This document shows, piece after piece, positions 24,188 to 33,875 of a DNA stretch of 64,000 nucleotides. The stretch covers positions 8,616 to 72,615 of the forward strand of contig DJKX01000049.1 of the NCBI GenBank assembly GCA_002436185.1. The letters run 5' to 3'. The position numbers and the translations under genes are program-made. Every line of letters begins with the position of its first letter. The first letter of the stretch is position 1. Source of the stretch: Fidelibacterota bacterium UBA6531 (GTDB lineage Bacteria; Fidelibacterota; Marinisomatia; Marinisomatales; TCS55). Below the pieces are notes generated by a model. It made no database searches, was not told the DNA's origin, and saw only the letters and a program-made list of their open reading frames with translations.

Positions 24188-25795
24188 TTACTGTGAATTA
24201 TTGATGAATCCAGCAGCTTCGTTAAAATAATTTAAAGCTGTCATTACTTGATTATCATAATTCAAACGAACACCAATTGCCTCATCTTTCCCCCAATGTG
24301 CACCGGCTATTTCCGATTTCAACATATTTAAAATATAATCTTTGTCTTTTTCCAATTCCTCCGAATTCAACTCTATCTCTTTATTGGATGCATATTCTAA
24401 AAATAGTTGAAAGTCATTTTCATCAAGTTTCCAATAGGACATGAAGGTTTCAAAAGTTTCAAATTCATCTCTATGATTACTGGCATAATTAGACCCCCAA
24501 TTAAAAAAAGGTCGCTTCGTATGGGTAAGTAATTTTTGAGTATTTTTCTGAAGTTTTAAATCCCATGCGATGTGTTGATCAGGTGTTATCCCGCCTCCGC
24601 CGTACACAACTCTACCTGCCCTCGTTTTGTATTTTGGCCTTAGTTCTTTTAATGAGTCAAGAACTGTTTCTCGATTTTCAACATACAAATCTTTATAATA
24701 ATCTTTTGTATCACCATTTGAATATGGCCGTTGTATGAGACGGCCGCTAGGAGTGTAATAGCGCGCTATAGTGACACGCATTGCCGATCCATCATTCAAA
24801 GGTAATTGTCGTTGAACCAACCCCTTGCCAAAACTGGTTTCGCCGACCACTAATCCTCGATCAAGATCCTGAACGGAACCGGCCACAATTTCACTGGCAC
24901 TGGCAGATCCGCGATTGATTAACACAATCAGTGGATAGTCCTCTCGTCCTTGGGTGGGGTCTGCAATAAAAACTTGCTCCATATTTTTGCTTTTCCCCTT
25001 GGTAAAAACCAACGTGTCTTTCCGGGCGATAAATAAATTGCTAATTGCTGCAGCTTGTTCTAGATATCCACCGCTGTTATTTCGCAGATCCAATATCAAT
25101 TTTTTCATGCCTTGGGCTTCAAGCTTATTAAATGCCGTGCGAACTTCTTCGTCTGTTGTTGCAGAAAATCGTGTGAGCCAAATATATCCAGTTTCACTAT
25201 CCAACATTAATGATGCTCGAACACTGTAAATGGGAATATCGTCCCGGACAATGTTTACATCAAATCGATCACCTCCAAGACGATTTATTGTGATAACAAC
25301 TTCTGTTCCTTTTGGTCCACGGAGCTTTTTAAACACATCTTTTTTTGTGATTTCATAGGCATCTTCACCGTTGATGGAGATAATTTGATCACCCGGCATA
25401 AGACCTGCCCGCTCTGATGGACTATCAGCCACAGGAGATATGACCGTTATATAGCCGTTTAAAATATCAAACTCAATTCCAATACCTTGGAATGATCCCC
25501 GAAAAAGTTCATCAATTTCTTCCTGCTGTTTAGCAGGGATATAAATAGAATGAGGGTCTAATTTTTTAAATATGCCCTGAAAAGCTCCATCCATTAGTTC
25601 GTCCATATCAACATTCTCGAAATATAGTTGATTGATATAATATAAAATTTGGTTCATAACCTTAAACTTGCCTTCAATGGCGCTGTAAGGATTTTTGGAA
25701 TACAAAATCTGTGAAAGGGGGATTAGTACAAATAATGCAACTGTAATAACGGTCAACGCAAAAGGAACCCGTAGGAATATATTCTTATTTTTCAT
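24188..25795 (-). CDS. C-terminal processing peptidase (S41)
   Basis: A 535-residue CtpA/Prc-type serine peptidase, anchored by an N-terminal helix (ALTVITVALFVLIPLSQIL) with the rest in the periplasm. PDZ domain about 85-165 (RGSFQGIGIEFDILNGYITV; ERAGLMPGDQIISINGEDAY). Catalytic Ser in NRGSASASEIVAGS and Lys in GETSFGKGLVQ, the Ser/Lys dyad of the family. The C-terminal 150 residues extend beyond the minimal enzyme and are helical. It trims or degrades envelope proteins from their C-termini. It is 102 bases upstream of exbB on the same strand. Confidence 0.92.
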   Translation of the reverse strand: MKNKNIFLRVPFALTVITVALFVLIPLSQILYSKNPYSAIEGKFKVMNQILYYINQLYFENVDMDELMDGAFQGIFKKLDPHSIYIPAKQQEEIDELFRGSFQGIGIEFDILNGYITVISPVADSPSERAGLMPGDQIISINGEDAYEITKKDVFKKLRGPKGTEVVITINRLGGDRFDVNIVRDDIPIYSVRASLMLDSETGYIWLTRFSATTDEEVRTAFNKLEAQGMKKLILDLRNNSGGYLEQAAAISNLFIARKDTLVFTKGKSKNMEQVFIADPTQGREDYPLIVLINRGSASASEIVAGSVQDLDRGLVVGETSFGKGLVQRQLPLNDGSAMRVTIARYYTPSGRLIQRPYSNGDTKDYYKDLYVENRETVLDSLKELRPKYKTRAGRVVYGGGGITPDQHIAWDLKLQKNTQKLLTHTKRPFFNWGSNYASNHRDEFETFETFMSYWKLDENDFQLFLEYASNKEIELNSEELEKDKDYILNMLKSEIAGAHWGKDEAIGVRLNYDNQVMTALNYFNEAAGFINNSQ

Positions 25796-25835
25796 TGATT
25801 TGATTATTTGATAAAAGGATTTAAGTCAACGTAAG

Positions 25836-26756
25836 CTATAAACCAAAATAAAACATGGTACGTATAGTTAAGCCCTGTATTGTTGACTTTGGTGAATCGG
25901 CAATTTGTTTACGATCGTTCAAAAACCATTCCCCTGCGCCGATCGTTCCTTGATTATAACCAAGGCTCAAGCGTAATCCCACACGATCCATAATTTGCCA
26001 TTTGATTGCTACATAAGGTTGAAAATTGAAAAATGTTCCACTGATATCTGTCATTCCACCATAGCCATTAACAGGGGAAAGTGTTGTTCCCTGCATAACC
26101 CCTATTATAGAATCTGCATCCGTATCCGAATAAGAAGAATCTATGCTATAATATACTGCGCCCTCTGATACTGTTCCATAGGAATTTGAAAACAAGTCAT
26201 TCCACTGTGCTTCACCGGTATGCTGATCAATACTGACATTTACGCGACCAAGCCCCATTAATGCACCCCCTGAAATTTCCAAATCTCTGAAAATGGGAAT
26301 TACATATTCTAATATAACAGCCCCAAGCGTAAGTGAAAACTTGGCAGAAACAGTGGGGCGAAAACTGCCTTCATAAGCTACAATCTTATCACCATCACTT
26401 GCCAAAGGAGACGAATTTTCTTGAATTCCTATAGAGTCATTGGTTTCTTGGTAAAAATAAACATCCATTATATTACTAATTCTTGATGAACCGATGCCGG
26501 CGTAACCACCGAGACGCCAACGTCCTGCGATATGGGTAAACCCTTCACCGCCATGAACGATAAATGGATTATCAAAATTATTTGTGTTTAATCCCAGCGC
26601 TGACATCATATCAGAGCCCGGGATTGAATCCAAAGAAATATACATTGGGCTGTAGCCAATTCCTCCACCGTAATAGTCCTGAATGGGGTATAAATCGCTT
26701 TGGGCGCTTAAATACAGCGGAATTAAGTGTAATATGAAAAATATTCGTCTCAGCAT
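25836..26756 (-). CDS. Predicted outer-membrane beta-barrel protein
   Basis: A 306-residue exported protein with signal peptide (FFILHLIPLYLSA, cleavage before QSDLYP). The body is Gly- and Tyr-rich with alternating strands (RWRLGGYAGIGSSRI; VGLRLSLGYNQGTIGAGEWF) and ends in a strand with terminal aromatic (GLTIRTMFYFGL), the outer-membrane insertion signal. No homologue named. It lies 40 bases upstream of the S41 peptidase gene on the same strand, so the peptidase may be co-transcribed. Divergent from the FG-GAP gene at 26999. Confidence 0.65.
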   Translation of the reverse strand: MLRRIFFILHLIPLYLSAQSDLYPIQDYYGGGIGYSPMYISLDSIPGSDMMSALGLNTNNFDNPFIVHGGEGFTHIAGRWRLGGYAGIGSSRISNIMDVYFYQETNDSIGIQENSSPLASDGDKIVAYEGSFRPTVSAKFSLTLGAVILEYVIPIFRDLEISGGALMGLGRVNVSIDQHTGEAQWNDLFSNSYGTVSEGAVYYSIDSSYSDTDADSIIGVMQGTTLSPVNGYGGMTDISGTFFNFQPYVAIKWQIMDRVGLRLSLGYNQGTIGAGEWFLNDRKQIADSPKSTIQGLTIRTMFYFGL

Positions 26757-26851
26757 TTTTCTGTGTAATACATTATTAAATTTATATTTGCAGATGTCAA
26801 TTTAAGAAGGGAAATATTGCGGCAAATTTAGACAATTCTATGGGTAAAACA

Positions 26852-26931
26852 GGCCCTTTTCCTTGGATTTTTCGAGAGTGGTAAACTATATTCCTTTTCA
26901 GTAGAGGTAAGGGAACGTCATTTAAAGGGCC
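26852..26931 (+). promoter_or_regulatory. Possible structured leader upstream of the FG-GAP gene pair
   Basis: The 242-base divergent intergenic region 26757-26998 contains complementary arms GGCCCTTT (26852-26859) and AAAGGGCC (26924-26931), enclosing a smaller TTCCTT/AAGGGAA pairing (26891-26915). This could be a folded 5' leader RNA for the gene at 26999. CGAGGTAA follows at 26975, about 20 bases before the ATG, too far for a normal ribosome-binding site. No known riboswitch recognised. Confidence 0.3.
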
Positions 26932-26998
26932 TTTTGGCGCAACTTTAATTCAATCCCTGTCCAATTGTCGATTCGAGGTAATACAAAACGGTTAGTAA

Positions 26999-29056
26999 AT
27001 GAACCCAAATAGATTGTGTATATACGCAGTTTTTCTGCATGTAGGGCTCCACGCAGGATCTATGAATATTAGTGGTCCCTTTGATCTCAATAACAATACT
27101 CTAGATGAAATTCTTTTATTTTCTGAAAATTATATCCGTTATGTTGAGGTTCAACTCGACAGTTCACATGTATTAATGTGGGAAAGCAATCCTGAAAGTT
27201 ATATAATTAAAGATGCCATTCTATATGATATTAATAATGACGGTAAAACAGAATTAATCATTTTAGCAGACTACTTACCGGGAAAGCGGATTAATAGGAG
27301 CAAGTGGCTGCATCTATTTTCTTGGTCAGATTCTCTTTTTATTCCCCAAACAATTGAAATAGATAATGGTGAATTATTGCACCCCAACCATTTCGATGTT
27401 GATGATCAGTCCGGAATTTTATCGATAGCCGTTGGCAGTCCTTATAGAGCGGCCGTACTATTAGAGGTTGACAGCGAAGAGAAAGGTTTGGTTGGAAACA
27501 CTGTGAATATTGAATTACCGAATATGTTGCACAATGGTTTCGGTCCTGTTTTTTCCAGCTTCATGAATTTGAATGGCGAAGCGCACTTGGCAGTATTTAG
27601 CTTGGAAAAAGATACTTTGAAAACAATACTATTTAGGGCGGATGAAAAGGCTGTGATCGTAGCAGAAAACGCATTACACCTTAATAGCGCATTCATATTG
27701 TTAGGTTCTGCAATCCAAAAAACAGATTTGGATAACAATCAACGTGAAGAACTTCAGTTACCTTTTGAAAGTGGCGAAGTTTTAACATTGGAGTTCGTTG
27801 ACAGTGCATTGGTATTGTCCGAAAGTCCTTTTAATCGACAAAACCTTTTTAATCTTCCGGATAGCGCAGATAGTGAATCAATAAATCAACTTCTGTCAAA
27901 TAGAATAAAAGTGGGTTTGGATGTTTTAGATAATGAACCACATCCAGATTTTGTAATTGCTATCATTCCTAACGACACATTAAGATTGGGAGATACGCTC
28001 AATTATAAAGCAGCTATGGACACATCCACAGGATTTTATAGTTTTCATTGGTTATCAAAACCTCCGGCAAACGCCTATTTTAATCCCAGTTCAGGGACGA
28101 TTTCATGGATACCCAGAAGAGAAAATATTGGCGTTCATGAATTCAAATTTTATACAGAACAGTGGTTAAATGATGAATTGGTATCAGATGAAGATGAACT
28201 GGGTGATCGACATAGAATTTTGCCTGTTTTGGAAGAGTTGGAACAGTCCTATGCTGTCATTGTGGTTGATACAACAAAACCTCCCATTATTTATGTTCCA
28301 CCGCCCTATGAACCTTATAGTGTTATGGTACACACACCCAATAAAACAGCTGGGGCCGAACGTTTTCTTTTTGATGGCGTGCCTCCTTTTAGCGCAATGG
28401 TTGATGAAATAAATATTCCTAAATATCCATCTTCTTCCCATTCAATATTTGCGAATCTTGGTAGAGTCAATTTTGACAAGCATGTGGATTTTTCTTATAC
28501 ATCTAACAAAGACAGCAGCAACAACATGATGACTCTAAGATTAAGTCATAAATTGACTGACAATGTAATATATGCGAAAATCGAACCCTTTTTAGATTCG
28601 CTGAATATAACAGCGAACTTGAATCCCTCAAACTGGCGCGCGAATCTGCAGCATTATCCCATGTATGAATTTGAAGGATTTCCTGAATCCATGCGCTTGG
28701 ATGACAACGAAAAAGGAATTTCATTATACACACGTGAAGCAGGACAAAAAATCAAAAAAAATTCTTATATTTCTGTATTAACCCCGTTATCAGACAACAG
28801 GCATAGTCTATCAATCTACATGAAAGCAATAGAATTATGGAATATTACAGGAGATGTAAAAATAGACAGCCTTGGAAATAAAACAGTTAACACTACAATT
28901 AAGTTTTCAGGTGAATTTTCTCCTTATAGTATAAATGCGGAAATGTATACGGATGAAGAGCTTGCCATGCGGTCAAAAGAAATGAAATTTAAAATTCTAG
29001 AGTTTATGGGTGTAGACAGCGTTGTTGTAGATTCTGCCGGTACAAATATACGATGA
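26999..29056 (+). CDS. Secreted FG-GAP/Ig-like protein, first of a paralogous pair
   Basis: A 685-residue exported protein. The N-terminal hydrophobic segment (LCIYAVFLHVGLHAGS) is a likely signal peptide. Residues 25-270 contain FG-GAP/VCBS-like units with DxNNDGxxE calcium-type loops (ILYDINNDGKTELIILADYL). Residues about 320-390 form a putative Ig-like fold (FYSFHWLSKPPANAYFNPSS, GTISWIPRRENIGVHEFKFY). A Pro-rich link (VPPPYEPYSVMVHTP) leads to a C-terminal domain of 220 residues with no recognised family. The next gene starts inside its stop codon (ATGA) and has the same FG-GAP plus FYSF-WL-PP layout, so the two arose by duplication and probably act together at the cell surface. Role unknown; adhesion or extracellular assembly is possible. 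Confidence 0.65.
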   Translation: MNPNRLCIYAVFLHVGLHAGSMNISGPFDLNNNTLDEILLFSENYIRYVEVQLDSSHVLMWESNPESYIIKDAILYDINNDGKTELIILADYLPGKRINRSKWLHLFSWSDSLFIPQTIEIDNGELLHPNHFDVDDQSGILSIAVGSPYRAAVLLEVDSEEKGLVGNTVNIELPNMLHNGFGPVFSSFMNLNGEAHLAVFSLEKDTLKTILFRADEKAVIVAENALHLNSAFILLGSAIQKTDLDNNQREELQLPFESGEVLTLEFVDSALVLSESPFNRQNLFNLPDSADSESINQLLSNRIKVGLDVLDNEPHPDFVIAIIPNDTLRLGDTLNYKAAMDTSTGFYSFHWLSKPPANAYFNPSSGTISWIPRRENIGVHEFKFYTEQWLNDELVSDEDELGDRHRILPVLEELEQSYAVIVVDTTKPPIIYVPPPYEPYSVMVHTPNKTAGAERFLFDGVPPFSAMVDEINIPKYPSSSHSIFANLGRVNFDKHVDFSYTSNKDSSNNMMTLRLSHKLTDNVIYAKIEPFLDSLNITANLNPSNWRANLQHYPMYEFEGFPESMRLDDNEKGISLYTREAGQKIKKNSYISVLTPLSDNRHSLSIYMKAIELWNITGDVKIDSLGNKTVNTTIKFSGEFSPYSINAEMYTDEELAMRSKEMKFKILEFMGVDSVVVDSAGTNIR

Positions 29057-32000
29057 AGAGACTCTCCACAATCATTTTGCTGATAATTAGCGTTGTTTTC
29101 AGCAAAGATCTTCAGATTATTCATATGGAAGGAACGTTTGATCTTGATCAAGACGGCCTTTATGAATTTGCTGCGATTGAGGTTGGGCAAGATAACGGTC
29201 ATTCTGTTTCTATGATCCGTTACTATGAAATTGATGGCGATGGTTATCAGCAATTGAATTGGGAACTGGCTGCGCCGGCCGGCTCGTTGGGTAATTTTGT
29301 GAATTTGAAATTGGGTGATTTGGACGGAGATGGGAATCCTGAACTAATCACAATTATGAACCTCACAGATGAAAACGAGGAACGCATTTTACATCCCATC
29401 GTGTATCACTATCCCTGGGATGGTGAAGGTTTCAGCGAAACTCCGGCGAGTACTTTGAACCTGTCAGAACGCAATACTTTTCTGCGTTGTCACAATTTTG
29501 AATTGTTAAACATGGATGGCGACGATGATCAGGAATTGGTTGTTTCTCTGGGTAGTCCCGTTCGCGGATTGGCCATTGTAGATGTAAATGAGGACGGACA
29601 ACTTTTTATAACCAACCGCTTGGAACCGGAGACTATGCGCTTTGGATCAGGTTTTGTATATGCTGGAGCTGTAGACTGGAATAATGATGGTTTTGATGAT
29701 ATTATCAGTTTCAGTCCTGAAGGAAACGTAATGAAAGCACAACCGTTTTTAAATAAAAACGGTTCATTTATCCAAGGGGAGGAAAACCATATTACCGTTT
29801 CCGGAATGAATGGATTGCTTAATCGAGCAGTCACAATTACGGACTGGGATGCAGATGGATTTTTGGATGTAATTGCTCCCTTTCAAAGCGGTCATTTAAT
29901 TGCCTTAACATTATCACAGGCCGGAATTGATATAGATAATATTCCCAATGAAGCCGGTCCTCTTTCTGGCGTACAAATTGCTGATTTTGATCATGATACG
30001 TACACAGATCTTTTATTAGTGTCCGGTGAAATGAATATGATGACAGTTTCTTTTGGTGCAGAGGTTCCGGATGAGAAAAATGAAAGTTATTTTACACTTT
30101 CTGTTGATACGGTGGATCTTCAGATTTTTTCAGCTTTACCTGTTATGGAACAAGGACAATACACTGGCACATCTATTGCCGCCGGCTGGGACGGGGATGA
30201 AACATCCGTTTTTCTAACAGACTTGGGTTTGCCGCCGCCCGTTGATAAGCCAATCGTTCAAGACACATTAATAGACCCCATAGATTTGTTGGATATTTTT
30301 CCGGAAATCGAAGGACTGGAGATTGGATCTCTAGCTGCCGGTATTAAGCCGATAAAATCGTTGGGTCAACCGCTACCAAAAGGCGTTTTACCCAGACATG
30401 TTCTGCCCGTTGAACAATTATTTGTATATTCAATTCCGGAAGATGAAGCAAATCAATTTTATAGTTTTCGTTGGCTGTTACCGCCTCCAAAAGGAATGTT
30501 TTTTCATTATGAAACACGCTCCATTCAATGGGTTCCAAACGGAACACAACTTGGCGCTTATAAGTTGGCATATCACGTAGAAATGAAAACAGGCGAAATG
30601 GTTGAGTTAGAATCTGAAGAAATCGATTCGTTACTCACTTACAAAGTTGTTCCTCATTTAGAGGGCTATGATGAACGTCTCTGGATTTATGTGAATGATT
30701 CTCCGGAATTTATTTCTGAACCGATTGTCACTGAATTTGTTGCCAACTCATTGTTTACATATTCTCCCATTATAAACGATTATAATGAAGATGCGAACAT
30801 TCAGTTTACTCTGGACGTTTCTCCTGATGGAATGGAAATGGATTCCAGCGGTTCGCTGTATTGGCAAACAGACAGCAGCCATGTAAATATTTATGACATT
30901 CGCATAGTCGCTTCCGATGGATTTGATCGCGCAGCACAGGAGTTTCAGCTTTTTGCCCGAGCCGGTGTAAAAATCCTATCTGAAGCGGATTCCATTATTC
31001 GAGTAAATGAATTATTTAAATACCAAGTGGATGTGTGGCGCCCGGATTTAGATCAGGAGTTAACGTATAAAATGCTTTATTATCCGGAAGGCATGACCTT
31101 ATCTGAATCGGGATTAGTTGAATGGACGCCTGCTACAACTCAAATTGACTCTCATAATTTTGCCATTATTGCAAACCACGGCGTAGCTGCTGATACACAA
31201 GAAGTTATTTTATTTGTCAACCATCCGCCGGTTATTGATCGTGCGCCGCCACCCATAAATAAGGTTAATTTGGGTTATGTGTGGGATTTCCAATTGGAGG
31301 TTACGGATCCAAACACCAATGATGAACTCACCTATACGGTTGTAGAAATGCCTGATGGTATGCGCATGGATCCTTTTACCGGGCGTTTGCGTTGGGAACC
31401 CACTCGGGATGAAATGGATTTTGGTCATTTGAAAGTTGAAGTGGATGACGGCAAAGATATCCGGACAGTTGAAGCAGATTTTTTCATTAATTCTCCAATT
31501 AAACTGGTATCTATTCCGGTCATGCAGGCAACTGTTGGGCAGCAGTATAAATATAAGATTATGACGACAGATCTGAACAAAGGATCGCTTTTACCTTTTG
31601 ATCATGTTGTAAAACTGGAAGACACAGAAAAAGCGCGAATATATGCAGTAAATATTGCCGATGACGTTTATCGTGAAAATGTGGATCGATATATCGGCGA
31701 TTGGAATGCGGCAGAGGTTATATATCTTACCAGCCAGGGCGATATGGAATCGGAGGAATTCAGCCGCCTGAATTTGAAGCGCTACGTCCACTCTGTTTTT
31801 TGGGAGGACGATAGGCTGATAGTTATTATCGAGGAAAAAGATGATCGATCAGTAAACGTAAAAGATGTTTTATGGGAATTTTTCCAAGGATCAAAAGGGA
31901 AGCCGCCCAAAGTCATCGTGGAACGAAGGAGCACCATTCGCTACACATTAGAAGAATTCCCCGATGGTATGGAAGTGGATGAATTTACCGGAACTTTGTT

Positions 32001-32721
32001 ATGGACACCGGGCAAAGATCAATATGATAACTATGCAATTAAACTGGTGGTGTCTGACGGATATACCAAAGATGAGCAATCATTTGAGTTGTATGTGAAT
32101 CATCCGGCGACAATAGTTTCCCAGGCGCCAAAAGCTGCGCTGGTTGAAGAAATGTATAAATACCAAATTCAAGTAGAGGATAAAAATGCCGATGCTGAAC
32201 TCCATTATGAACTTATTAAGGGGCCCCAAGGTATGCAAATGTCTAATACAGGAAAGATTGTTTGGATTCCAAAAGCGTCCCAAGTGAATAAACATTCATT
32301 CGCAGTACAAGTCTCGGATGGGTATCATAAAGACAATCAATCCGGACAGGTTTTTGTCAATATCCCACCCTCGATTATTTCCAAACCAAAACCTGTGGGC
32401 TTAACCGGTTATGAATACCGCTATAAAGTTGTAGCAGAAGATTTAAATGGTGACCGTGTAGCATTTCGCTCAATTCGACTGCCAAAATATGCTTCTTTCA
32501 ATAAAAAATCCGGGCAATTCAAATGGCGGCCCCGCAACAGCCAAGTGGGACCCCATGATGTAATCATCACTGCCATAGATGTGCGAGGCGCAACAACAAC
32601 CCATCAATTTCAAATTCACGTATTTGAAAATCCTGACGCCCGCCGTTTCGTGAATACCGGCTGGCCCCTCATGCTCACCTTTGTAGGCGTTATGTTTGCC
32701 TGGGGTGTGGCGCAGTTCTAA
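29053..32721 (+). CDS. Large secreted FG-GAP and tandem Ig-like repeat protein
   Basis: A 1222-residue exported protein. Signal peptide 1-17. FG-GAP/VCBS units with Asp-rich loops fill about residues 20-330 (LKLGDLDGDGNPELITIMNL; NMDGDDDQELVVSLGSP; VDWNNDGFDDIISFSP). An Ig-like unit at about 470-520 is shared with the upstream paralogue. Then about six tandem putative-Ig repeats (residues 555-1205) carry the pattern P-x-G-M-x-x-x-x-x-G-x-x-x-W-x-P and end DGxxxDxQ (PDGMRMDPFTGRLRWEPTRD; PQGMQMSNTGKIVWIPKASQ). One repeat carries an insertion of about 110 residues (about 845-955). It ends in a hydrophobic helix (WPLMLTFVGVMFAWGVAQF), so it may be membrane-held at its C-terminus. No sorting domain seen. 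Confidence 0.7.
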   Translation: MKRLSTIILLIISVVFSKDLQIIHMEGTFDLDQDGLYEFAAIEVGQDNGHSVSMIRYYEIDGDGYQQLNWELAAPAGSLGNFVNLKLGDLDGDGNPELITIMNLTDENEERILHPIVYHYPWDGEGFSETPASTLNLSERNTFLRCHNFELLNMDGDDDQELVVSLGSPVRGLAIVDVNEDGQLFITNRLEPETMRFGSGFVYAGAVDWNNDGFDDIISFSPEGNVMKAQPFLNKNGSFIQGEENHITVSGMNGLLNRAVTITDWDADGFLDVIAPFQSGHLIALTLSQAGIDIDNIPNEAGPLSGVQIADFDHDTYTDLLLVSGEMNMMTVSFGAEVPDEKNESYFTLSVDTVDLQIFSALPVMEQGQYTGTSIAAGWDGDETSVFLTDLGLPPPVDKPIVQDTLIDPIDLLDIFPEIEGLEIGSLAAGIKPIKSLGQPLPKGVLPRHVLPVEQLFVYSIPEDEANQFYSFRWLLPPPKGMFFHYETRSIQWVPNGTQLGAYKLAYHVEMKTGEMVELESEEIDSLLTYKVVPHLEGYDERLWIYVNDSPEFISEPIVTEFVANSLFTYSPIINDYNEDANIQFTLDVSPDGMEMDSSGSLYWQTDSSHVNIYDIRIVASDGFDRAAQEFQLFARAGVKILSEADSIIRVNELFKYQVDVWRPDLDQELTYKMLYYPEGMTLSESGLVEWTPATTQIDSHNFAIIANHGVAADTQEVILFVNHPPVIDRAPPPINKVNLGYVWDFQLEVTDPNTNDELTYTVVEMPDGMRMDPFTGRLRWEPTRDEMDFGHLKVEVDDGKDIRTVEADFFINSPIKLVSIPVMQATVGQQYKYKIMTTDLNKGSLLPFDHVVKLEDTEKARIYAVNIADDVYRENVDRYIGDWNAAEVIYLTSQGDMESEEFSRLNLKRYVHSVFWEDDRLIVIIEEKDDRSVNVKDVLWEFFQGSKGKPPKVIVERRSTIRYTLEEFPDGMEVDEFTGTLLWTPGKDQYDNYAIKLVVSDGYTKDEQSFELYVNHPATIVSQAPKAALVEEMYKYQIQVEDKNADAELHYELIKGPQGMQMSNTGKIVWIPKASQVNKHSFAVQVSDGYHKDNQSGQVFVNIPPSIISKPKPVGLTGYEYRYKVVAEDLNGDRVAFRSIRLPKYASFNKKSGQFKWRPRNSQVGPHDVIITAIDVRGATTTHQFQIHVFENPDARRFVNTGWPLMLTFVGVMFAWGVAQF

Positions 32722-32843
32722 TCTAAATTGGTTTTTTTAAATACTTTGTAAAAGGACTGCAGACATTCTTGTCCTACATTTATTTTGCCTTTAATAAATC
32801 TTGTTCTAATAAGAAAAACCGCAATCAAAATGATTATAGCACA

Positions 32844-33875
32844 TTAACATACTAAATCTATTAACTGTTCTTCGTCTTTTGTATTAAGCGAAACACCCAC
32901 TGGCAAAGCATAAACTGGCAAGTCTTTTAGATCCTCTAGTTTTGCCAGGTCTTTTTCTGTTGTAATGATTGCTTGAGCCTCAGCTGCTAAAAACACTTCG
33001 CGAATGACTTCCAACTCTATGACCGAATAATCCACATGGTCATCGTGACGGAAATGATGTACATAATCCAACCCTGCTTCTTCCAATATAACTTCAAAAC
33101 TATCCGGATCGCCCACCCCGGACACAGCCACTACAGGGCCATTGAAATCGCTTACGGGTTTTATTGAGTCATCTAATCCTATCAACTGCGTATTTAGCAT
33201 TAGGTTAGACTCCATGGTAAAGCTGCAATATTTGGATACAGAACTGACTAATTTTTCATCGGGAGGTGTCAAATTAGCTTTGGTGAAAATAACTGCATCT
33301 GCACGCTTAATATTTTTTAACGGTTCCCGGAGAAGTCCGTAGGGCAGCAGTTTTGGGCGACGGTGATTACTATTTATCAAAACAATATCCAAATCGCGAA
33401 AGACTCGCCTATGCTGGAATGCATCATCCATGAGAATCACATCCGAGTTGTATTCATTGCAAATAAATTGTCCACCTCGATAGCGGTTTTCATCCACAAC
33501 AACAGGAATATCACGCAATTTATTAGCTAGCATAAATGGTTCGTCACCGCTACTGTTCAAATCAGATTTAAGTGTCTTTCCATCGCTTACGACATGCGTT
33601 CCGGTTGACTTGCGTTTATATCCTCTGCTCAACACAGCCACATTCAGACCCTTGGCTTTTAATGTATTAGCCAAAAATAAAACAAAGGGTGTTTTTCCTG
33701 TTCCTCCCACAGAAAGATTTCCAGTACTTACCACTTTGCATGGGAGTTTACGGGAAACAAAAAATCCAATATTATAGAAAAAATTACGCCAGAAAATGAG
33801 CAGCCAATAGAAAAACCCAAAGGGCCAAAGAAGCATTCGATATTTTTTTATAGATTGAGGATCAAACTTCGGCAC
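32844..33875 (-). CDS. lpxK: Tetraacyldisaccharide 4'-kinase
   Basis: A 343-residue kinase that phosphorylates the 4' position of the lipid A disaccharide at the inner face of the inner membrane. N-terminal hydrophobic segment (MLLWPFGFFYWLLIFWRNFF), then VVSTGNLSVGGTGKTPFV, the Walker A of LpxK, and LMDDAFQHRRVFRDLDIVLI, the DDxFQH motif. AVSGVGDPDSF and HFRHDDHVDYS in the C-terminal lobe also fit. Overlaps the acyltransferase gene by 14 bases; third gene after lpxB. Confidence 0.95.
   Translation of the reverse strand: MPKFDPQSIKKYRMLLWPFGFFYWLLIFWRNFFYNIGFFVSRKLPCKVVSTGNLSVGGTGKTPFVLFLANTLKAKGLNVAVLSRGYKRKSTGTHVVSDGKTLKSDLNSSGDEPFMLANKLRDIPVVVDENRYRGGQFICNEYNSDVILMDDAFQHRRVFRDLDIVLINSNHRRPKLLPYGLLREPLKNIKRADAVIFTKANLTPPDEKLVSSVSKYCSFTMESNLMLNTQLIGLDDSIKPVSDFNGPVVAVSGVGDPDSFEVILEEAGLDYVHHFRHDDHVDYSVIELEVIREVFLAAEAQAIITTEKDLAKLEDLKDLPVYALPVGVSLNTKDEEQLIDLVC

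Noticed and set aside
32752..32776. AGGAC/GTCCT stem between the FG-GAP gene and lpxK as a terminator
   Set aside because: Five-bp stem with a large loop and no clean T run.
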